From: Dipetalonema caudispina
Taxonomy: Eukaryota > Nematoda > Chromadorea > Rhabditida > Onchocercidae
Length of the DNA: 64,000 bases
Assembly: GCA_013365325.1 (NCBI GenBank)
Contig: JABVXV010000077.1
Coordinates: 1-64,000 of the forward strand
Direction of reading: 5' to 3'
Shown: one piece after another, positions 49,101 through 59,260 of the stretch
Layout of the letters: each line of letters opens with the position of its first letter
How positions within the stretch are numbered: the stretch's first letter is position 1
Program-made: the position numbers and the translations under genes
Notes under the pieces: model-generated
What the model was told of the DNA's origin: nothing
Database searches by the model: none
The model's input: only the letters and a program-made list of their open reading frames with translations

Positions 49101-49385
49101 ACTTATTCCTGATTCTTGTTTGACCGGTTGAACTTCAGTTTAGCTGGCCGAAAAATTCATGCATTTACTTGTTCATTTAGCGATTTATTACTGTAATTAC
49201 TTATATTTATCTATAATTTGCGTAGGTACTTTATACACTTTATTTTCCCTTAATTAGCGTTAATTTCAAATGATAAGTAAATTTGGAAAAGTGGTATTTT
49301 GAACTGTGAAATTGCAAATCATTCAGTTTTCCTCGGATAAGAAACAATCCATCTATGAATATGTAAATTTTTTGTAATTTTACAG
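43185..49385. other. Largely unannotated region upstream of the SNF gene
   Basis: About 6.2 kb. At 43260-43400 the minus strand has coding-like frames (QSIRHGDILSLFEMMKLMG; HSFMLMATIIISRNCNPFV) that may be upstream exons of the unknown gene, but they do not chain unambiguously. At 45681-45772 a plus-strand exon is probable (listed). At 46560-46800 three frames are open at once. Overlapping open frames at 47934-48486 on the plus strand show no consistent splice structure. The rest appears non-coding. Confidence 0.35.
45681..45772 (+). CDS. Probable Cys-rich exon of an unidentified plus-strand gene
   Basis: A 92-bp exon follows an excellent polypyrimidine acceptor (tttttcttctgccttttttag) and ends at CTGCG|gtaaaa. 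Entered in phase 2 it encodes FCDCLRWKQIHESMHCIESM followed by MNAGAEGDCC and leaves in phase 1. The frame is also open back to an ATG at 45634, so this could be a start exon, MPHRRFELFFSSAFFRF continuing into the same frame. A second frame between the sites is open for 25 codons but ends at TGA before the donor. A phase-1 continuation at 46563 would add a few Cys-containing residues and then stop. Family unknown. Confidence 0.35.
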
Positions 49386-49403
49386 GTCAAGGAAGAGATA
49401 AAA

Positions 49404-52400
49404 ATGTGGTTTGAAGAACGAAGCTGGTCCAACCTGAAAATGTCGTCGATGCTTGTTGAAGAGTGGCGTGACTTATGGCCCATCAAAATTGATATGATTG
49501 TCGCATCGCTTGCGTATGTTTTCGCAACCACCAATTTTCTCAATCTTCCCGGACTGATACTTCAGAATGGCGGATGTAAGTTTGGTTTTCATGTGAATTG
49601 AATAATAAATGTAAGGAAGTGTAGGTAGGAACTGTTTGCACGAAGGAATTGAACTGTAACTTATTGCTTTACGCTGATGATATTATCAGATAGACATTAC
49701 ACTTGTGAGCAATCGAAATGGTTGCAAATACAAATAAATCGCAAAACGTCCCAGTGAAGGGAATGATGAAGTGTATGCGTTTAAGTATGACAAGGTGAAA
49801 TATGAGTTGATCTGTAGAAATGTAGGTAAAACACTTGATACTTGGCTTAAACCGTATCAAGGAAGTGTGACAGCTCTTGTATGCAGAAGTAGTGAAGTGT
49901 TACGTGTACTGGCACGTATGATGAAATGAAAACTAAATATTTCAGTAGTGGTTTTCATTTTTTTTTTTTTTTTTTCCTTTTCAGTAGCATTTGTCGCTGC
50001 TTACGGTACATCATTACTTGTTTGTGTTTTGCCAATTATTGTAATGGAATTTTCGGTTGGACAGCTTGTTGGACGAGCGCCTGTTGAGGCACTTTACAAT
50101 ATATGTCCGCTTTTTAAAGGTAAATCGTTTTTTCTCCTTCTGACTATTTATTTCTTCTCCATAGATTGTCTTCTGTTTCTGTTTCCCGTGTCGGAACATA
50201 CCACAGTGGCACATATCTTTCATGATTTAATCGAGTAGCAATTGCGATGTTTGTAATGTTGAGCAAATATGATAATATATCAGTTTTTCATGATCTTTTT
50301 CTTGCTACCTATTGTACTAATCTAATCTTGAATCAGTCTCGTTTTTAACAATTTCATATCACTTCTTCGAGGAATGACTGGGATTAAATGATATACTATC
50401 AACTGCTTCCTTTAAGGTTTTGATCATTACAAATAGCCTATTACAACGATTTGATAATGCTGAGTTTTCGTCAAAATCGTTGAGTGAGGGGACATCGTCA
50501 CTCATCCCATAGTATGGTCAGATTTCTTTTGAAAATGATAACCTTAGTGATGTTGGAAAGCAATAGACAGTATGAAAGATTTCAAATAGTTATTAATGTT
50601 TTTCTTTCTGACCCATTAAAAAACCATCCCAAAAGCTGGTACATGTCATCTGTTTGCATCAAAATATCCTTCAATTCAGCAATCCCAGTTGAACATCTTC
50701 ATTCACAATAAGGCTTTTGCATTATCAATAATTGTTCCAGGTGTTGGCATTGCCCAAGTAATCTTTTCCCTATTCGTATTGGCACATACGACACGGTATC
50801 TGGCATGGCTTATGCTTTACCTATTTCACCTCTTTTGGGCTATACTAGCTGGACGACCAGGTTGATATTTAGCATTACACTACGCTTGCCAACATTTTTT
50901 ATTGAGTTAAAAAAATTTTCGATCCAAATTAATTAGCTGTTGCTATCTATTATTTTTTGCAGGGTTACCGTGGTTGCACTGTAGGAGCTTTCCCGAACTT
51001 CAGACATTGCCATGCGAGGAAGCAGGCTCCGTGGCAAATCTCACCTATGCTAGTACGACAAAACTGAATACCTTAAATGCACAGTCATCACTTGTTCAGT
51101 TCATGACGTACGCTTCTTCTTTGAAAATCACAGCAGTCTTACTGTCTTTGGTTATTTTTAATGAATTTAGTTGAGAATTTGCAGAATGTTGGAACGCCCA
51201 TCGAATAACATTGCTGAAACAGGGCATTTGCAATATTATATTCTCGCTTCTATGGGAGTCGTTTGGCTATTGGTCTTTTTCGCCACTTGCTTCGGTGTTC
51301 GTTGGTTAGGAAAGGCAAGAATTTTATGTCTGAAATCTTCATTGAGTCACTAATATATGCGAAATTAGTTTTTTTGTGATTTATAACTTTTAAGATTTCA
51401 ATTATTACACAAGAAAAGTAATTATCTTTCCTTCTGATAGTGTAGTAAATGAAGATTGAATTGTCGGTAGTTAGTGCTAAGGATTTTGAATTACAAGGTC
51501 TGCTGTACGGAAATGTGAATTTTTACTGATTGATTAATTTACTTCTATCACTTATACAGTTGCCGGTTCTGGTGATTTGTATCGATAATTTCTTCGTACC
51601 TTAAAGAAAAGGAACTTCCCGAGGACCTAATGTGGTGAAATGTCAAGTGAATCTTAGAATAGGTTGTATTTAGGCTAAAGGCTAGAGGTTACTAATTGTC
51701 GTAAAATTCTATTAACAAAAAAATATCACTATAAAATGTTTATGTGCATATTGAACTTTTCATTGAGTAACTGTTTCAGGTTATACATTTCACCTTTATC
51801 ATGCCTATGGTTTTACTGTGTTTACTACTAGTACGTGCTTTAACACTTCAAGGTCTTCCTGAAATACTGTTGAAATTTTATGAGATCACCGACTGGCAGC
51901 GGATGACTGATTATCTGGTGAATTGTTGCCGGTTTATTTTTTTTAATTTCTATGAAGAAAAAAAGAGTTTTTGATATTTGAGCAAGATTAAAAACACGGA
52001 AGATATTTTGTTATCAAATTATAGTAATAAGTGTGGCTAGATATTTAATATTTCTTTAACTGAATATAGTGAATTTATTCTCGAGATGAGATACTTTACA
52101 GAAATCCAAATAACGTTCACAATTTTGTTCATGGATCACAAGCTGGAGACCTTTGGATCTGGGCAGTAGTTATTAGTGAAAACATTACATGTCATGCCTG
52201 TAAATATTAACACCAGTAAGGCACTTCATCATTTACACATGTGTATCCTGTATCTTTTCTGGCCTTATTAATCCAACTCATACATTAAAGATGTGGAAGA
52301 CAGCCATCGAGCAGGCAGTTTTTGCTACCGGTATTGGTTTTGGTGCATTTATCACGATTGCTTCATATAACAAGCGGACAAACAACCTTGTTGGGTGAGT

Positions 52401-55400
52401 GCTGATAAACTGGCACTCTTTTTCAAATTTTGCTTAACTTATTCCACTATTGACCTTCGAGAAATCTCCCGCTATTTATATATTATTTTTTTTTATTTAT
52501 ATATAGAAATCTCCCGCTGCTATATTCTGTTATGGTTGGTAGTGGTAACATTTTGTCATTGACATAAATAGAAATCAGTGATAATACTTCTGAGCGGTTT
52601 CACTTTGCGAAATTTGGTTAGAAATTATTCTACCTATCCTGAAGTTTCGAAGTGTAATGGTATTGCATGAAAGATTTGTCACTTTCTTCTACATAATTCG
52701 ACTTTCAACTTTTTATTCGTAATATAAAAAATGTCCGTGAACCAAAATATTTCATTATTTAATTTTTTACACTGCTTTCATTTTAACTATCGTTCCACTC
52801 GTTTTTCATTTTATCCGTTTATGTACTTTTACTCCATCATTTACTTTAATAACTGTTTATTTTTCGTTTTTCTTTCGACTCATAAAATGAAAATTGAAAA
52901 AATAAATAGAACTGGGATTTCAAAAATCAAAATTTTGTAGCGACGCTTGGATAATCGTGTTTGGACATATCATGTTGACACTAATACAGATACTTGTAAT
53001 ACTTGGTTTTCTTGGGCATTTAAGTGTTCGACTTGGATTACAACCAGTCGAGCTTCTTGATCGAGGTTTATTTTACTTTCATTTTCCCATTTGAGTTTTG
53101 AAATTAGTTTTTTGAAAATTAGCATTTTATCCATATTTTTTTAATCCATTATATAACTCTAGTTTTTTGAAAAAAAAGTAAAAAAACTCTAGTTTTTGGA
53201 TTAAATTTGCTAATTTTTAAATGGAATTTCAGATTTTTCTCGTGGAATTCAGTTTTGTGTCAATTATCGTCATAAAAATTTGAATTTTTTTGGAGGCTTT
53301 GGATTTCAAATCATTTTACAAAATATTTGACTCAATATATTGTGCATTTACCCAATTTTCAGACTCATTTTTAATTTTTTAACCCGAAGAGACAAAATTT
53401 TGTAGGAGAAGCGCAAATGTGGCATATCCTTGTATATATGTCGTATGTGCCGGACACACGGACATGGACTGCAATCCTTTTGTTTATGTGCATTTTCGTC
53501 TTACTCAACATTTTTGCAAGTTTCTATTATTGTTTTCTTCTAAGCTTCATGTTTCATTGTTAGGTTTTTAGTCATGCCGGTTTTGGGAAATCCAGTTGAT
53601 ATCTAGCTATACGAATTAGTTAATGCCTGAAAGAAATAACATATGTTTTTTTTCAGTACCTTCTCACTTTGAACATACTGGCGACGTTTGAAGATGCATT
53701 CGGTGAGAAATCGTCCCGTTGCTTTCCGCGATTTCTACTTGACCTTTTTATCTGTTGCATTGGTTTCGCTGCCGGTTTTTATTTTGCTACGCAGGTAGGA
53801 AAGGAAAAGTACCATTTCATGATTAATTTCAATCAAACTTCCAATTGTTCAAATATTCTTTAGCTAAAATAGTAATGCTATCATTTCTCCCTTTTTGTAA
53901 AACTTCGCATTGCATAGCCCGAAAGTGATACAAATGGATAATGAACAGTTTAATTAGTTATTGTTCTCTTCTCAAGCATATTTGATAATACGAATCTTCG
54001 CTTCACATTCTCTCTTTAAAATAAAAGTCCTAGTAGTTTGATTTTGATGACATAGACCAATTTAAACTTCTCTTCGCTGTCTTACTGACTTATTCGAGGG
54101 AGTAGATAAGGGAAAGATTTATTTCAAGACCACATACGACTATTTACCATGAAATGTCTGAATTGTTCAATGGAATTTAGGACTAGTAGTTTTATTATTG
54201 TTATAATTGCTTAATGAAATGCAACTACCACAAATGTTGCTATAAACGGATTCCTAAAAAAATGGAGTAATGTTGCTTAAAAAATTATTTCATCCCTTTT
54301 CGTATTTATTAACCAAAATTCGTTTCTCCCGGAATTACAATCCTGCAATTAGAACTTTAAGTTTTTCAAAACATTAACAAAACTTCAAATTTCTGAAGAA
54401 TTTGGAAGTCACGATTTGAAAGTAAAAAAAGGAAAGGAAAGTATGATTTCTAATTAAAATTGCAAGATGTATTTTTGTTCCTGATGTATAAATTTCTGCA
54501 AATTTCGCTGTGATTTCAGGGCGGTCGTTATGCCTATGAGCTAGTTGGTGGCTATTTGAGATACATAACGTTGTGGATTATATTGTTCTTTGAAATGCTA
54601 GCAGTTGGATGGTTCTATTGTAGGTTTTTAAAATTTATATCTTAGGAAACATTCATCAGAAACATAGATTGGAGATTTCCTGGGAAATTTATTGCATGCT
54701 TGTCTACTACATCTGCAAAATGGATGTTTAACAGGATGAAGAAGTTTAAGAAGGATAAAATATTGTGCGTACCAGTCAAATTTGATCAGACCAACTTTTC
54801 CGTCTTCGTTCCTGCCAAACATTCTTGCGCAAAATGGATTGAATTGTGGAAAGATTAGATAAATGTAGAATTAAGATCAAGATAGTGATGCAGGTGGTCG
54901 TTTTATTACAAGACACTGCAAATCTTGCAATTAAAAAAGACTTGGTGCGACTGCAGCAGGATCGAACATTGATCTCAGATTGAACTGGGTAAAGAAACAA
55001 CATATTACAGGCGCACATCGTCTTGGTAATGATTTGCATACGATGCTACGACGAGCATGCTGTTGGTGTCTTGGACATTTCATTCTTTATTTCATATACC
55101 TTCTGCCAGCTGTCCCTGCCGTAAGTTGTTAAATTTCCAAATCGAATGATTAGATTGATTTCTCGTGCATCACTTCTCTTTTCTCTTGCAATAAATGCGC
55201 CACTTTCCTCTGTGGTATCTCTTAAAAATTGTGTTACGACGTGTTCAAATACGAAATCAAGCATTAAACCTCATATTTGCCACTGAAATACGCAGTCGGT
55301 AGCGATAAACCGATGACGCCTCGAAAATAATTTCTTCATTTCAAATTTTTGATTGATAGTAGATGTTTGAATGGAAAAAGAAAGAAAAGTATTAATCTTC

Positions 55401-55953
55401 AGGCAATAGCCACGATGAATTTGATTGATTATGATTACTCGACGTATTCCTCCGGGATCCACGAGTGGAAGTATTCAGAAGCGCTTGGATGGACAATAGC
55501 ACTAGTACCATTGCTGCCAATTCCGTTGTTTATGCAGTTTCGGATTTGTAGGACATGCGTTAAAGGACCTGGGGTAACGAAGTGGCAGGTAAATGCCGGA
55601 AATAATTTTTAGTTTCAGGAGTATATCAGTTACGAAAGATTTCCGATTGAGTTTTATAGTGAAGTTTAAATGTTTTTTGTCTAAACTTCGAAATGTTGAG
55701 CATCTAACTTTAATGGTTGGGGAAAAATTCTTCATTTATTCACTTAATTCAAGTTGAATTTTCAATACTACTGGGATTATTGTTACGCTAATTACAGAAA
55801 CTGAAAAATGCAATATTATCACCTTTGTCTTATGAAGTTATTAAGACTTCATCACCATCAGCTATGCGGAGATATTCAAACGATACACCCGGTTACGTTC
55901 TTCTTCCGCAAGCTCCGCTCGCTGAACCAGAAGTTTTCAGTGAGGTAATGTGA
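49404..55953 (+). CDS. SLC6/SNF-family neurotransmitter:sodium symporter-like protein
   Basis: Fourteen exons: 49404-49575, 49985-50119, 50741-50860, 50963-51107, 51185-51314, 51780-51917, 52291-52394, 52941-53065, 53406-53497, 53657-53794, 54520-54619, 55011-55120, 55403-55588, 55798-55953. They join in phase to 616 aa, the usual SLC6 size. Landmarks: TM1 with NFLNLPGLILQNGG; PIIVMEFSVGQLVGR; a large ECL2 (PWLHCRSFPELQTLPC, glycosylation site NLT); GKVIHFTFIMP; TM6 with FATGIGFGAFITIASYNK; TM8 ending LATFEDAF; TQGGRYAYELVGGY; FFEMLAVGWFY; EALGWTIALVPLLPIPLF. The family moves amino acids, amines or related solutes with Na+ across the plasma membrane; the substrate here is unknown. An acceptor at 49385 opens 18 bp before the Met and could receive a spliced leader; an upstream coding exon cannot be excluded. 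The exon 5 donor is GC rather than GT. Key ion-site residues differ from consensus. Confidence 0.93.
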
Positions 55954-57526
55954 AAACCGAATTTAACTAGTTTCTATGTTACATCTGAAATTAACTAAAA
56001 AGTTAATCTTGAAACAGCATACAAACTTTCGAATTTAATCCAAAACGACTGCATGCAGTCGATGGAAGCATCGAATTGTTTTGGAATGAAGTGAACGTCG
56101 TTCAATCAACTCTTTATCTTGTAGTTTTTTTAGTTTGGAGATTTCAGTTGTAATTTATAACTGTTACTTCAGAACCGATCATAAGAATGAGCGCTATGAT
56201 TTTCAACAATTCGCATGCTATGTCATGTGCCAAGGGTATATCTCAAAACTGCCAAAGTTATTTTGCTGCTATGTTTTTCTTTTTTACCATACCGTTGTGT
56301 TGTAAATAGTTGTATTTACAGTGCTCTTGATTTCAATCCTGTAAATGCTGTGATTGTATACCAATCCCTTTGGAAACGTCTAAAAAAAACACTGCCATCT
56401 CGATGATACGAAATTCGTATTTCCAAATACTAGGTGCTTATCCAATGAAATGTAAAAAATCTTCAGGATTTCTAGACGGAAGATTCCCACTTAACGATAT
56501 ATCTTAACCTGTGGAATTCACCCACTTGGTTCTCGTCAACTTTTTGATACTGTGCCATAGGAAATGCATTTCATTATCTATTTTTCCTCTGTGATTCTGC
56601 CTCTGAATTACTACCCATTTTATGGCACGAAAGGGATTGCTTTCACCATTCTGTTTATGATATGTAAGTTTCTCAAAGTTTGATTTGATACCGCCATCCG
56701 AATACATTTCGATTGTAATAGAATATAAAGTGCTGTGAAACGATATGCAATCTTTATTTTACCTCCTTTTTCTGTAATATCTACTTCATCCACTGAAAAT
56801 GAAATATTTGTTAGGGAAACAAACAAACGACACAGAGTACCTTGTTGAAGGCGTATACACTCAGAAACAGAAATATAAAAAAATATATATGCAAAGTTTT
56901 TCTCTGGGGTTTTCAAACTGTGTGCGTTATCGATGGGAATTTCATTTGCTCAACAAAGATGAACAGAAAAAAATTACCAAGAATAAACCGACAAGAACGC
57001 TTCTCTGCATAATTATTAGCATTTGTGTGGTCAACACCTTTAGCAATCGCAGAAAGAAGCGAGAATGATAAACGATAAGCGTTGGCCAAGGACCTACTTG
57101 TCCTGACAAACAGCACAACAATGCAATTGTTCCACTGATGTCCACAAATGACCTCTTTGAATGCTGAAGTTTACTATCGCTGAGAGATTCATCTAACAAG
57201 GCCAACAATCACGATGCGAATACAATGAAATAGTTCAGTAAAGAGATTCATAAAATCAACTAAAGGCAAACAAGAAGTAGTCTAAGATCTCGGGTGTCCC
57301 ATGCATATATAACATCTCTAAAGCGCCCCTCTAGCTAGATTTTTCATCGTCTTAAACTATTTTAAGCTTGAAAATCTCTTCTCCTTCTTATGGTATTATT
57401 TCTTCGTTTTTATGATGATGCGTGTGTTCCGATCAAGATAGTAAAATATGCACAAATTTCAACAAAAAATAGAAGGAAGCTATGTTTTTGCCAAACAAGA
57501 GATCTGAAAGCAATAACAAAAAAAAA
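55954..57526. other. Convergent intergenic region
   Basis: Contains the 3' UTR of the SNF gene and probably that of the minus-strand gene ending at 57527. A site at 56156-56173 (gttacttcag|aaccgatcataa) could serve as an alternative SNF terminal exon adding three residues and a stop. Open frames here (for example 56799-57068 plus, 56620-56916 minus) overlap on both strands without splice support and are not called. Confidence 0.45.
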
Positions 57527-58916
57527 TTACATATAAAGAGCACCAGATTCATTTGGGTCAAATATTTGTGGTGCAGTACGATAAAGATACTGTAGTACAG
57601 GAATACACTGCGGTTCATTTTTCACCATTGAAACAACCGTCCGAAATATGCTAACTGTTTTACTGTACAACCAAGTTCCATTTTCGCCGGTTTTCAATCC
57701 TTCCTACAATAAGAATCAGACGTTATCAACACTTAGATGGGAAAATAATGAAATCATACAACTACAGTATCATTTTACGGAAAAAATAACCTCTGCACTT
57801 GGTTTGAGTAAATTTAAAAGATGTGTGGTTCAAAAAAAAAAAATATTTTCTCGACATACCATCATAGTACTCGTACTGATATCAACGAATAAGTTTCATG
57901 TCATGCCTAACCTCTACTTCAATTCACTTATTTTAAAGAAAAATGGGTGCTGCCACCAAAAATGCTTGTTTTCAATATTGGAAGAAATCAGTGCACCTAA
58001 ACTTATATCAAAACCTGCTCTTTTCCTCCCCGGCCTTTCTCAATTAATATTTCCATTTTTATCAAATAAGTATGTCATCATCTTGGGATCTGAACATAAC
58101 GATAATGTTCTTCCTTATCTTTTACTAATAGGCCCGATAACATATGCCCGTCATCGAATCCCAGCAATTATTATGATTTTAAAAAAAAGACGAATTTTCA
58201 GTAAATACTACCAATAAGAGCTATTCTGCTTTAGATGAATGAAACTTTTTTGTTCATTATAAAAAAAAATGCAAATAAACTAACGTTTATCATGGCCAAA
58301 AAATAAGTCGTAAATTCGTTCATTCCACCACGCAACTCTATTGGGATCTTTGGTAATAACGCATCCAAACTTCTAAAATGTTTTACTGCCGGTTACTGAT
58401 GTTATAATCGATAAGCCGGGTATCACATACTAATAAGGCTATCCACACTACATGTTCAAACGAAACAAAAAATTAAGCATTAAAACTACAGTATTTAAAC
58501 AATACATTAAATTCTCTTAAGAAGTTGCAATACAATGCATCTGACTCTGTACATTCAACAATAAACTTTTACAAAAATCCTTACTGATAATTTGACTTAA
58601 GATGCGTTTTAAACGATACAAAAGATGAACCTTTTAATAAAAGTGACTTTCTGAGCCGTATCACTATCCATAGCCCTCAGCTGAAAAGCTGCCATATAGA
58701 TCGGATCAGCAAAAATCGGTTGCAAAGTTTCATTGGCTGAAAAAAACATTTCGGATCAAGATAGATAATACCACGATTAAAGAGTACTTCACTGCCAACA
58801 ACAGCAATCTATAGACAAGTTCTATTATGCATTTACTCTCTTATTCAAGATTGAAGTGGGCCAAATGGAACTGTGTGTATAGGAATACTCTGGAAAAGAG
58901 TTGATACTTGCTTCAT
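57527..58916 (-). CDS. Unidentified small gene downstream of xnp-1
   Basis: Three exons are well supported by frame, phase and splice sites: 58736-58631, 58372-58285 and 57703-57527 (stop TAA). They encode TLQPIFADPIYMAAFQLRAM, then a segment with LDALLPKIPIELRGGMNEF, then the C-terminal NGTWLYSKTVSIFRTVVSMV, CIPVLQYLYRTAPQIFD and NESGALYM. The 5' part is less certain: a strong trans-splice-like acceptor (ctccttagctttag) precedes ATG at 58916 (MKQVSTLFQSIPIHT), and an exon at about 58806-58772 reads IAVVGSEVLFNR. The link from there to 58736 needs either a 35-bp intron or one extra T in a T7 run. The start lies about 340 bp below the xnp-1 stop on the same strand, as in nematode operons. The product looks soluble, about 160 aa. 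I do not recognise the family. Confidence 0.6.
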
Positions 58917-59260
58917 TCTAAAGCTAAGGAGTAAAATAAGCAAGGAACAAGACAAACAGCAAATATTCTTGAACGATTGAAACAGGAAGTGAAGCAGTGG
59001 TAAACAACAAGATTACTATGCTGTCACTATTTTCTTTGGTAGTCTAAATCCAGACGGTGAAGTTAAATGATGAGTAGAACGTGGAAAAAATCTCGTAAAC
59101 ACCACTTAAAAGGTAACGATAAATTATTCCTCTCGTAGCTACACCATGGAATGCTATCACCAAAGTTTAGACAATCTACCATAATAGCAAGATTAAATCC
59201 AATATTCGACCAGATGAAATTTATAGCCAATGTATAATAAATTTCATTCTTGCTTAGCAT
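58917..59260 (-). other. Operon-like intercistronic spacer
   Basis: About 340 bp between the xnp-1 stop codon and the next same-strand gene. On the minus strand it ends in a pyrimidine-rich stretch with acceptor (ttttactccttagctttag) right before an ATG, which is the arrangement of a downstream operon gene receiving a spliced leader. The polyadenylation site of xnp-1 should lie here. Confidence 0.45.
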
